Assembly: GCA_020861095.1 (NCBI GenBank)
Contig: JAJBTC010000049.1
Coordinates: 1 to 51,923, forward strand
Direction of reading: 5' to 3'
Length of the DNA: 51,923 nt
From: Bacteroides sp.
Lineage (GTDB): Bacteria; Bacteroidota; Bacteroidia; Bacteroidales; Bacteroidaceae
The translations under genes and the position numbers were made by a program. Positions 46,458-51,923 of the stretch are shown here, piece after piece. Under the pieces are notes generated by a model, which saw nothing but the letters and a program-made list of their open reading frames with translations, made no database searches and was not told the origin of the DNA. Position 1 is the first letter of the stretch; each line of letters starts with the position of its first letter.

Positions 46458-46537
46458 ATTCGACAAGAGAGTCGACCTGTGAGTGTGGTCTGTGACCCTC
46501 TTTACCCGGATGGCAGATCGGAAACACTTCACTTTTT
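46458..46537 (+). ncRNA. Candidate small RNA or tRNA-Leu leader
   Basis: About 80 bases run from the expected start of the promoter to a T5 run (46533-46537). They fold into a 5-bp stem TCGAC/GTCGA and a long outer stem, GTGAGTGT (46479-46486) with ACACTTCAC (46524-46532, one bulged base) directly before the T-run. GGTC/GACC and CCG/CGG helices are possible inside. There is no open frame. It does not match the conserved signatures of SRP RNA or tmRNA that I can recall. Confidence 0.35.
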
Positions 46538-46615
46538 GAAAAATATTAAGTTTTAAACAATAACAGAGTCAGAAAGGCGGATCAGATACCGTCTTTCATT
46601 CTTCCTGAAAAGGAT

Positions 46616-46699
46616 GCTCGAATGGTGGAATGGTAGACACGAAGGACTTAAAATCCTTTGGCCATAGCGGCTGTGGGGGTTCAAGTCCCCCTTCGAGTA
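46616..46699 (+). tRNA. tRNA-Leu (anticodon TAA)
   Basis: An 84-nt class II tRNA with the typical start GCTCGAATGGTGGAATGGTAGACACG. The acceptor GCTCGAA pairs with TTCGAGT (one G-T pair) and the discriminator is A. Anticodon stem AAGGA/TCCTT encloses CTTAAAA, anticodon TAA. A long variable arm and the T arm GGGGGTTCAAGTCCCCC follow. It reads UUA/UUG codons. It is the boundary between core and accessory genes, as is common at integration sites. Confidence 0.95.
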
Positions 46700-46715
46700 C
46701 ATTTATTTTCTGTAT

Positions 46716-46751
46716 GAGGCTGTATATCAATCAGGTATGCAGTCTCTTTTT
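46716..46751 (+). terminator. Terminator after tRNA-Leu
   Basis: Stem GAGGCTGTAT (46716-46725) pairs with ATGCAGTCTC (46737-46746) with two G-T pairs and an 11-nt loop, followed by TTTTT. Confidence 0.7.
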
Positions 46752-46825
46752 ATGGTAGAGGAAGAATCAGGGGAAGAATTATTTTAATTGCTGTTTATCT
46801 CTATTTATATAAAGTAAAGTGGAGA

Positions 46826-47229
46826 TCAATCCCGCTTATTTCTTCGATAATCTTTCTTTAGACAATATTCCATAGCCTCTGCTTCGATCTCATATCTTGT
46901 CTTTATTCTATTCTGCAGTACCCAGTTTTCAAGGTCAGAGCGGTTGAAATAAAGGATTTTTCCTCTGGGCTTGTAATGTGGTATCTCTTTGAGGTATGTA
47001 AGTTTATGAGATATGTAAGTTTATATAGATAAGTCTTGGACACGCCGATTAATTTTGCTGCTTCCTCAGCATTCATTACTTCTTTTCTTGTATCGTCATA
47101 TTTCCCTCTGGATTCACTTCCAGTACTTGCAGGTAAGAACTCGATTAGTTTTGATTCTACCACCTGGCTTATTACCCCTCTCAATTCTTCAATTGTGAGA
47201 TGTTCTATTAGAATGTGGTTTCTTTCCAT
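46826..47229 (-). pseudogene. Excisionase-like helix-turn-helix gene, disrupted by a 17-bp tandem duplication
   Basis: The N-terminal part reads MERNHILIEHLTIEELRGVI, an acidic linker and the helix-turn-helix NAEEAAKLIGVSKTYLYKLT, as in MerR/excisionase-type proteins of Bacteroidetes mobile elements. Then a 17-bp duplication (copies 46991-47007 and 47008-47024) shifts the frame, and translation stops at 46903. Removing one copy restores TYLYKLTYLKEIPHYKPRGK, ILYFNRSDLENWVLQNRI and a tail to TGA at 46826-46828, a complete protein of about 128 residues. The current product is truncated within the DNA-binding domain and probably inactive. Confidence 0.85.
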
Positions 47230-47348
47230 ATATATATCCTTTTTAAATAGTGATATTTAAAAGTCTGTAAAAGAAAAGAGGGGTATTGATTTACCTCTAG
47301 TGTATAGTATTATTTTAGAGAGAATTAAAACTCCTTTCCATTTATACA

Positions 47349-48266
47349 TTATAACTGAATATTATTTCCAAATGTCACTCCTTGAGCTACCCAATTTAAA
47401 TTGTAACTATTATTATTACGATGCCTGCCTATTGCTATTATTTGCCCTGAATTACTTGGACTTGCCACAAAATCTCCGTTTATTGTGCATATGAAAAATA
47501 TTGTGCATCCATCATTTTGATCTCTTGCTCCAACAGAGTGATGGAATACGGTATGTCCTTGATGTGTATGGTTGGTACCTCCTCCTGATGTTCGACCGTT
47601 ATGATTGGTAAATGCATTCGCACAAGCTACTATATTGTTTGTGGCAGTACCTTCAAAGGCTCTTTCCTGAATAAAAGTTTGTGTGTTAACTTTGCTAGGA
47701 TGAATTAAACACTGAATGCAACTACCTTCCTTTTCGGAATTCATCTTATTATTATTCTTATTTTTATGTTGTGCAACCTTTCCTATTGCGTCTGCCTCTT
47801 TTTCCAACCCTTCATCATTATTGACTTGCGCTCCTTGCATTTGAATAATGGGTTGCACTCTTCCCTGTTTCTGTTGTACCACATGCCACGCTTCATGTGG
47901 AAGATATTTCTCTTGTCCCGGTCCCACGTGTATATCTGTTCCCTGCGCATAAGCCAAAGCATTTAATTGAGCAGGCTTATCAGAGTTATAATGTACTTTC
48001 ACATCATCCATACTATAACCGGAAAGATTCTCTATTCCCGTTTTCAGATCATCAGGTAATCCGGTTTTATTCTCTGCTTTTTGCTGAATAGTTTCCTCCT
48101 CGTCTTCCAGACTATTTTGTTGTATCACTCCAACCTCTTTTCCTGTTAAGGTATGTGTTGCATATCTTTGTAAGATGGTCTCTATGGATGCCTGCTTTCC
48201 TTCATGCTTTGGATTGGGTTGCATAGCATGGCTTTTACTCTGGTTATTCTTATCGTAACTTCTCAT
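47349..48266 (-). CDS. eCIS-core (DUF4157) protein with unknown C-terminal domain
   Basis: A 305-residue protein, without signal peptide. Start 48266 gives MRSYDKNNQSKSHAMQ; a longer frame adds an improbable leader. The N-terminal 70 residues are polar. The DUF4157 metallopeptidase-like core spans about 70-165: LPDDLKTGIENLSGYSMDDVKVHY, then HVGPGQEKYLPHEAWHVVQQ with the zinc motif His124-Glu125-x-x-His128, then EKEADAIG. Residues 200-305 form an unrecognised domain rich in His, Asn and Gly (GHTVFHHSVGARDQN, IIAIGRHRN). DUF4157 marks cargo of extracellular contractile injection systems. No such structural genes are in the window. Confidence 0.85.
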   Translation of the reverse strand: MRSYDKNNQSKSHAMQPNPKHEGKQASIETILQRYATHTLTGKEVGVIQQNSLEDEEETIQQKAENKTGLPDDLKTGIENLSGYSMDDVKVHYNSDKPAQLNALAYAQGTDIHVGPGQEKYLPHEAWHVVQQKQGRVQPIIQMQGAQVNNDEGLEKEADAIGKVAQHKNKNNNKMNSEKEGSCIQCLIHPSKVNTQTFIQERAFEGTATNNIVACANAFTNHNGRTSGGGTNHTHQGHTVFHHSVGARDQNDGCTIFFICTINGDFVASPSNSGQIIAIGRHRNNNSYNLNWVAQGVTFGNNIQL

Positions 48267-48331
48267 CTTATTATTTTTATGTATACACGAAAGTAAAAGA
48301 GTATAGCGCAGTTTTATTTCACCATAGGATA

Positions 48332-48360
48332 TAAAAAGGCGGAGAGATAATTCCTCCGCC
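48332..48360 (-). terminator. Terminator after the 158-residue gene
   Basis: On the - strand GGCGGAG pairs with CTCCGCC (7 bp, 9-nt loop; + positions 48354-48360 and 48338-48344) and is followed by TTTTTAT. It ends transcription of the upstream gene before the DUF4157 gene, so the two are separate units. Confidence 0.75.
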
Positions 48361-48415
48361 CTACATATATTCAAATCAAATATCCTCTTCTCTTTTCATG
48401 TAGACATAGAAGTAT

Positions 48416-48892
48416 TCAAATAATTCCTCCTTTTTGTGCATGGTATACTTTCCTACTATAATTTTTAATATCTCTTTGGACCTTTGAGAGCTCTACTATC
48501 AATTTGCCAACTTCACATAGATTATACACATGGCTAGACAACTCCATAGCATACGATCTGGATAAAGAGATATCTTCCTCTTCTTTAAGGTCATTACAGT
48601 CTACAGTGTTGTCTACCATCACACGTATACTTTCAAATAAGGCTACTATATTGCTCTCTGTTCCGAACTCACAAAACTCTTTTACCAGAGAATAGATAAC
48701 CTGCTGTCTATTATGAATAAGTTCTGAGCAGTTATATACATGGTCTCCTGCTTTATGAGGTAGATGACTTTCTGCATGGTATACTGTTTCTTTGTTGTCT
48801 AATTCGTCCAGATATTTCTCCTGTTCCTTTGTGAGCACGAAAGGTTTGTTAATCACTGGAAATAGATCTGTGTTATGAGTTGAATTTTCCAT
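48416..48892 (-). CDS. Hypothetical protein of unknown function
   Basis: A 158-residue acidic, mostly helical protein with no signal peptide and no recognised domain. Visible are a HAESHLPHKAGDHVYNCSEL segment with His and Cys, and helices such as QQVIYSLVKEFCEFGTESNI and YNLCEVGKLIVELSKVQRDI. It lies between the broken sigma gene and the DUF4157 gene on the same strand, but a terminator separates it from the latter. A role as partner or immunity protein for the DUF4157 protein is only a positional guess. Confidence 0.6.
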   Translation of the reverse strand: MENSTHNTDLFPVINKPFVLTKEQEKYLDELDNKETVYHAESHLPHKAGDHVYNCSELIHNRQQVIYSLVKEFCEFGTESNIVALFESIRVMVDNTVDCNDLKEEEDISLSRSYAMELSSHVYNLCEVGKLIVELSKVQRDIKNYSRKVYHAQKGGII

Positions 48893-48909
48893 ATTATTTA
48901 AGCATTTGT

Positions 48910-48925
48910 GGAGGCCGAAGCCTCC
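48910..48925 (-). repeat. UUCG-tetraloop hairpin between the sigma gene and the 158-residue gene
   Basis: On the - strand, GGAGGC-TTCG-GCCTCC is a 6-bp stem with the extra-stable UUCG loop. It lies between the sigma gene stop and the next start. On the + strand it is followed by gggttttt, so it could stop antisense transcription. It resembles a processing or stabilising element. Confidence 0.65.
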
Positions 48926-48946
48926 GGGTTTTTATTATTAAACTTG

Positions 48947-49453
48947 TTATTTTACAAATTCTCTTAGCTCTTCGCTCAATCTTCTACGTGCATAGAGGAT
49001 ACGAGTTTTAACTGTACCAACAGATAGATTAAGCCGGTCAGCTATCTCCCGGTATTTATAACCGGCCACGTATAGGGAGAAAGGAGCCTTATACATTGGA
49101 GGTAGTAAGTCAATTGTACAACGAATTTCTTGCAGATCATATGTACCTTCCGGGCTGTTGAATTCTGAGTTCTGCAGGAGGCTTAGATGATAGAGATTAT
49201 CAGTCTGATCGACAAAAGTCTACTCACGTACTACTTTTCAGTAGTTGTTTATAAACAGATTACGCATGACCGTATGAATCCACGCTCTAAAGTTTGATCC
49301 GGGGGTATACTTCTCTTCGTTGTCCAGTGCTTTCAGGGTGGTTTCCTGTAACAGGTCACTGGCCTCTTCCCGGTTGGCTGTGAGTTTGTAGGCAAAGCGT
49401 AGGAGATCTTCCTGAGTGCTTACCAGTTCCTTTGTAAAAGTTGAGTTTTTCAT
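48947..49453 (-). pseudogene. ECF-type RNA polymerase sigma factor with two in-frame stop codons
   Basis: Starting at 49453 (MKNSTFTKELVSTQEDLLRF) the frame encodes sigma region 2 (AYKLTANREEASDLLQETTLKAL and NFRAWIHTVMRNLFINNY). It then meets TGA at 49238-49240 and TAG at 49220-49222 and continues in the same frame through sigma region 4 (LPPMYKAPFSLYVAGYKYREI and ADRLNLSVGTVKTRILYARR) to TAA at 48947-48949. Total length is 168 codons, normal for an ECF sigma. Each stop is one C-to-T change from a sense codon (CGA, CAG). No anti-sigma gene is seen. Confidence 0.87.
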
Positions 49454-49470
49454 ATCTGTAGTTGATGTTT

Positions 49471-49497
49471 CCCGGGCAGGTGGCAAACCCGCCCGGG
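49471..49497 (-). repeat. Intercistronic hairpin between the 107-residue gene and the sigma gene
   Basis: CCCGGGC (49471-49477) pairs with GCCCGGG (49491-49497), and an inner GGT/ACC helix follows after one mismatch, with a short loop. It is a GC-rich structure in an otherwise AT-rich region, at the same relative place as the hairpin at 48910. Confidence 0.6.
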
Positions 49498-49504
49498 ATA
49501 ATGA

Positions 49505-49828
49505 TTACTCTGTGATCAGATTCACTTTCTTAAAAGATCTCCATTCTCCGACCTCCGTATCAAAGTAGGTTTGCAGGGTGTCGTTCAGTTTCCTATTTGA
49601 TCCTTTTGTCTCAGGTACTCTATCCGATGCCAGTGTTCCCCATGCTTCCCGGATTGTACCGTCTACTTTCCGGAAGTAAAACCGTATGATTCCGGAGGAA
49701 AGACGAACACGGAGCTTTATAACTGCCCACGCTTGTCTAAGTGCTTCACTCATTGTAAATCCATTACGCTTTATAAATTGCCATGCCATATGCATTACTT
49801 CTCTTAATGTCTCGATCTTTGTTTTCAT
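49505..49828 (-). CDS. SH3-like (DUF2693-type) small protein
   Basis: A 107-residue protein. The first 45 residues are helical and basic (LREVMHMAWQFIKRNGFTMSEALRQAWAVIKLR). The C-terminal half forms strands (SGIIRFYFRKVDGTIREAWGTL, GSNRKLNDTLQTYFDTEVGEWRSFK), as in the SH3-barrel DUF2693 proteins often found on Bacteroidetes mobile elements. The molecular role is unknown. The helical part resembles that of the next gene (49857). Upstream of the broken sigma gene on the same strand. Confidence 0.75.
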   Translation of the reverse strand: MKTKIETLREVMHMAWQFIKRNGFTMSEALRQAWAVIKLRVRLSSGIIRFYFRKVDGTIREAWGTLASDRVPETKGSNRKLNDTLQTYFDTEVGEWRSFKKVNLITE

Positions 49829-49856
49829 GTGATTGTCTCCTATATTTTAGTTAATA

Positions 49857-50138
49857 TTAATCTCCCCAATAAACACCGTTTCCCCGGATAGCCTTTTCAG
49901 TCTCATAAGCCTTAGCAGCCCAACTGTGGTCATATACAGTCGATTTTGCGCTATGTACAGATACTCCTTTCATGTACTCACGGTTTGCTCTTTCAGTGTA
50001 TCCGGACATACGAGCCTGTAGTTTTGCAAACATCCAAGCAGATTTCAAGCACTCTGCGAAAGTCTTAGTTCCATTGCTTCTTTTGAAGTTGCTCCATGCG
50101 CTTCTCATGATCTCTGATTTGTTGAATGTTGCTTTCAT
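49857..50138 (-). CDS. Small basic protein related to the neighbouring DUF2693-type protein
   Basis: A 93-residue protein; start 50138 (MKATFNKSEIMRSAWSNFKR) is preferred to a longer frame through the regulatory region. IMRSAWSNFKRSNGTKTFAE and CLKSAWMFAKLQARMSG align with residues 8-45 of the 107-residue neighbour, but the SH3-like half is absent, replaced by a short Tyr-rich tail (KSTVYDHSWAAKAYETEKAI). Function unknown. First gene of the - strand group, divergent from the XRE regulator and sharing its regulatory gap. Confidence 0.7.
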   Translation of the reverse strand: MKATFNKSEIMRSAWSNFKRSNGTKTFAECLKSAWMFAKLQARMSGYTERANREYMKGVSVHSAKSTVYDHSWAAKAYETEKAIRGNGVYWGD

Positions 50139-50178
50139 AATCGTAATGTCTATTTGTTTATTACTTTTGATATACAAA

Positions 50179-50319
50179 TGTAGTGTAATTGCACTACACA
50201 TACAAGTGATATGTATGTTAAATGATATACATTAACATAAATTATGTATATCAATAGCACTACAAAAACATTATTACATACTTTTGCATAAATAATAAAT
50301 TGTATATCTATGACACTAC
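50179..50319. promoter_or_regulatory. Divergent regulatory region with repeated CACTACA operator half-sites
   Basis: The 171-base gap has a 7+7-bp inverted repeat TGTAGTG-N6-CACTACA (50179-50198), a single CACTACA at 50258-50264, and CACTAC at 50314-50319 just inside the XRE gene. A second inverted repeat, GATATACAT/ATGTATATC (50224-50232 with 50244-50252), lies between. A -7 box TACTTTTG (50279-50286) serves the XRE gene. The pattern fits autoregulation of both divergent genes by the XRE protein. Confidence 0.65.
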
Positions 50320-50639
50320 GAATTAAAGAGGTTATTAAAGCCAAAGGAATGACCGTACAAGAAGTTGCGGATATAATGGGAATTAATCGGGTTGGATTAT
50401 CAAATCATATCAACGGAAACCCATCTGTAGAAATTTTGGAACGTATAGCTGCCGCTATTGGTGTACATATTTCAGAATTATTTGACAGCAAAGAAGAGTT
50501 AACCGCTCTGATCCAGCATAAAGGAGACTTTTACCGGGCCTCTACCCTGGAAGAGCTTGAAAAGGTTGTAGAAAAAATCAAAGGTAACGGCATAGTCCCA
50601 GATCACAAGAATATCCGGGGAAAGGAGTATTACCAATAA
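50310..50639 (+). CDS. XRE-family helix-turn-helix regulator
   Basis: A 109-residue protein. Residues 3-62 form a Cro/C1-type helix-turn-helix domain: LRIKEVIKAKGMTVQEVADI, MGINRVGLSNHINGNPSVEI, LERIAAAIGVHISELFD. The C-terminal tail has YRASTLEELEKVVEKIKG, a possible dimerisation helix. It is 12 bases upstream of fic and probably co-transcribed with it. It probably controls the module by the CACTACA sites in the upstream gap. Confidence 0.87.
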   Translation: MTLRIKEVIKAKGMTVQEVADIMGINRVGLSNHINGNPSVEILERIAAAIGVHISELFDSKEELTALIQHKGDFYRASTLEELEKVVEKIKGNGIVPDHKNIRGKEYYQ

Positions 50640-50651
50640 AGTCAAATAATT

Positions 50652-51200
50652 ATGAATACAAACGAAATAGATAAACTAAGCCTTGAAAAGGCAAACACCT
50701 TATTTGCTACCGGAGATATAGACTGCATCGAAGTAGGGACTACGAAAGGACTATGCGACATACACCGTTATTTGTTTGATGGATTGTATGACTTTGCCGG
50801 AAAGGTACGCACAATGAATATATCAAAGGGGAACTTTCGCTTTGCCAACTGCATGTATTTGGATGTAATACTCCCTGTAATAGACAAGATGCCAGAAACG
50901 ACATTTGAAGAGATTATAGCAAAGTACGTAGAGATGAATATTGCTCACCCGTTTATGGAGGGTAACGGACGCTCTACCCGGATTTGGCTTGATATGATAC
51001 TAAAGAAACGGCTTCGTATGGTTATCGACTGGCAGAACGTAGACAAGGTTCTGTACTTACAAGCAATGGAAAGAAGCAGTATCAACGACCTGGAACTACG
51101 AACGCTGCTCTATCAAAGCTTGACAGATAGGATAGATGACAGGGAAGTAATATTCAAAGGTATTGTTCAGTCTTATTACTACGAGGGTTACGAACCATAA
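50652..51200 (+). CDS. Class III Fic protein (protein adenylyltransferase, self-inhibited)
   Basis: A 182-residue Fic-domain protein. The catalytic loop [12 protein letters not shown] (His99 to Arg110) has all residues for AMP transfer. The flap-like segment [14 protein letters not shown] precedes it. At the very C-terminus S174YYYEG179 matches the [ST]xxxE[GN] inhibitory helix of class III Fic proteins, in which Glu blocks ATP binding in cis. It is therefore probably silent until oligomerisation changes or autoadenylylation occurs, as known for NmFic. Targets are unknown. Partner: the XRE regulator 12 bases upstream. Confidence 0.9.
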   Translation: MNTNEIDKLSLEKANTLFATGDIDCIEVGTTKGLCDIHRYLFDGLYDFAGKVRTMNISKGNFRFANCMYLDVILPVIDKMPETTFEEIIAKYVEMNIAHPFMEGNGRSTRIWLDMILKKRLRMVIDWQNVDKVLYLQAMERSSINDLELRTLLYQSLTDRIDDREVIFKGIVQSYYYEGYEP

Positions 51201-51422
51201 AACCAACAGATCAGGCTATTTTAAGCCCCAATGTAATAGATATGACTCTGGCATAAAATGTATCGTTTATGTCTGATATTGCTGTGTGGTGGGCTGAAAA
51301 TGCGTGAAGTGTATTGTGTGGATCATTTTCGTAAGGTCATGAACAAAAAAACAGCCCATTATATCGAAAATTGCGTCATACAATCCCGACTCAGTAACAA
51401 AATTGGTTTTTCCTGATCGACT

Positions 51423-51618
51423 CCCTAAGTTAGACTTAGGGCATTCATCTTCATCGAGCTTGTCGTGGATGAGGTACTTTGAAAGTACCCCACAAAAAAG
51501 TAATATAAAGGGGTCGCCATTTTACTGATCCCTACCAGAATATATTTGCGAGGGGGGTACTGTTTTGGAAACCCCCACTACAGGCCATTGTAAGGTGGTA
51601 TCCATTTTGGGAACCACC
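51423..51618. repeat. Array of five hairpins at about 40-bp spacing
   Basis: The hairpins are CCCTAAGT/ACTTAGGG (51423-51441), GGTACTT/AAGTACC (51473-51489), GGGGTC/GATCCC (51510-51532, one G-T pair), GGGGGT/ACCCCC (51553-51576) and GGTGGT/ACCACC (51594-51618). The last three have 11- to 13-nt loops with a shared ATTTT or GTTTTGG core and begin 43 and 41 bases apart. Their stems differ, but pairing is kept, which shows selection for structure. Confidence 0.65.
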
Positions 51619-51767
51619 ATCACAAGCGGTATAAAGTCGATTAAGTACGGGTGTGAGGCCAACACAAATAAAAACAAAACAAACGTTTTTGTCTCATAAT
51701 ACTTTACCTGAGTGGTTAAAGTATTACTGTTGGCTTTAAAATGCGTCACACGGTATTTTATTGGGAG

Positions 51768-51791
51768 TATTCCGATCGTGGAATATTTTTT
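51768..51791 (+). terminator. Terminator-like hairpin near the right edge
   Basis: TATTCC (51768-51773) pairs with GGAATA (51780-51785) around 6 bases, followed by TTTTTTA. The stem is short. Confidence 0.4.
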
Positions 51792-51918
51792 ATTACTTTG
51801 TTGCCGGAAATTAGAATATTTTACCGGGTGTTGTTGCTCAGCCGGAACTTGACCCTTTGAATTTGTATACCGTTATAAAAAATAATTAATTCATCATTTA
51901 CATTAAACACATGACATC

Positions 51919-51923
51919 ATGAA
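51919..51923 (+). CDS. Possible start codon of a gene running off the right edge
   Basis: The window ends in ATGAA after a purine-poor, AT-rich leader. An ATG eight bases earlier is followed at once by an in-frame TGA, so 51919 is the better candidate start. Nothing of the product can be seen. Confidence 0.25.

Larger units (their letters stand above)
51201..51918. other. Gene-free stretch with hairpin array
   Basis: I find no convincing protein gene. A TGGGCTG/CAGCCCA inverted repeat (51290-51296 and 51352-51358) is followed by five small hairpins between 51423 and 51618 (see the repeat entry). A stem TATTCC/GGAATA (51768-51773 and 51780-51785) with TTTTTT after it resembles a terminator. 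Confidence 0.5.

Noticed and set aside
46288..46527. A 79-codon open frame on the - strand upstream of tRNA-Leu
   Set aside because: It overlaps the promoter and candidate small RNA on the other strand and has no coding-like features.
50310..51200. A classical class I toxin-antitoxin pair (FicT/FicA) formed by the XRE and Fic genes
   Set aside because: The first protein is an XRE DNA-binding protein without the inhibitory motif, and the Fic protein carries its own C-terminal inhibitory helix.
51423..51441. An integron attC site
   Set aside because: The stem CCCTAAGT/ACTTAGGG lacks the paired RYYYAAC/GTTRRRY core sites, and no integrase or cassette structure is present.
51522..51749. A 75-codon open frame on the - strand near the right edge
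   Set aside because: Most of its second half is the hairpin array read in one frame, and it has no family match I recognise.

Overview
The window is a chromosomal segment of a Bacteroidales bacterium, most likely of the Bacteroides/Parabacteroides/Tannerella group. Evidence for this: TAnnTTTG-type -7 promoter boxes, a SusC/SusD pair, two Skp/OmpH genes next to bamA, an EF-P of Bacteroidetes type, and an ornithine transcarbamylase of the N-succinylornithine type. A genus cannot be fixed from the sequence alone.

Positions 1-29,900 are conserved core genome. The + strand begins with the tail of pta, then ackA and an alkaline phosphatase. A - strand block follows: lpxH with a MIP18/DUF59 gene, radC, a family 2 glycosyltransferase and efp. 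Next, on +, come rpmH, a PASTA protein, rluD, ddl, an acyltransferase and a NigD-like lipoprotein. A long - strand block (12.5-25.9 kb) carries, in transcription order, ribD, a DUF6242-like lipoprotein, uppS, bamA, two ompH/skp genes, murI, a DUF2007 gene, proB, proA, the succinylornithine transcarbamylase, and a PAP2 phosphatase whose outer-membrane barrel half is cut off by one in-frame amber codon. Then on + come prmC, recX, pyrE, an SRPBCC gene, argH and tRNA-Gly(GCC).

Positions 30,497-44,779 are a LacI-controlled Sus-type locus: ribokinase, SusC, SusD, three consecutive exported ADP-ribosylglycohydrolase-family proteins, a two-domain exported esterase and a GRP/RhaT-like sugar permease. 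The gene set resembles the ribose-utilisation (rus) loci of Bacteroides. My reading is that ribose-containing conjugates (ADP-ribosyl compounds, nucleosides or acylated ribosides) are bound at the surface, hydrolysed in the periplasm, taken up as ribose and phosphorylated. The first hydrolase gene has an A8 run directly after its ATG that puts the start out of frame. Copies two and three carry a changed N-terminal metal motif.

Positions 44,780-51,923 are an accessory, AT-richer region: dispersed repeats, an FN3 lipoprotein, a candidate small RNA, tRNA-Leu(TAA), and then what looks like a decaying integrated element. It holds an excisionase-like gene broken by a 17-bp tandem duplication, an orphan eCIS-core (DUF4157) protein with an unknown C-terminal domain, an ECF sigma gene with two in-frame stops, two small related proteins, a divergent XRE regulator with a repeated operator, a self-inhibited (class III) Fic protein, and an array of five small hairpins at about 40-bp spacing whose stems differ in compensating ways.
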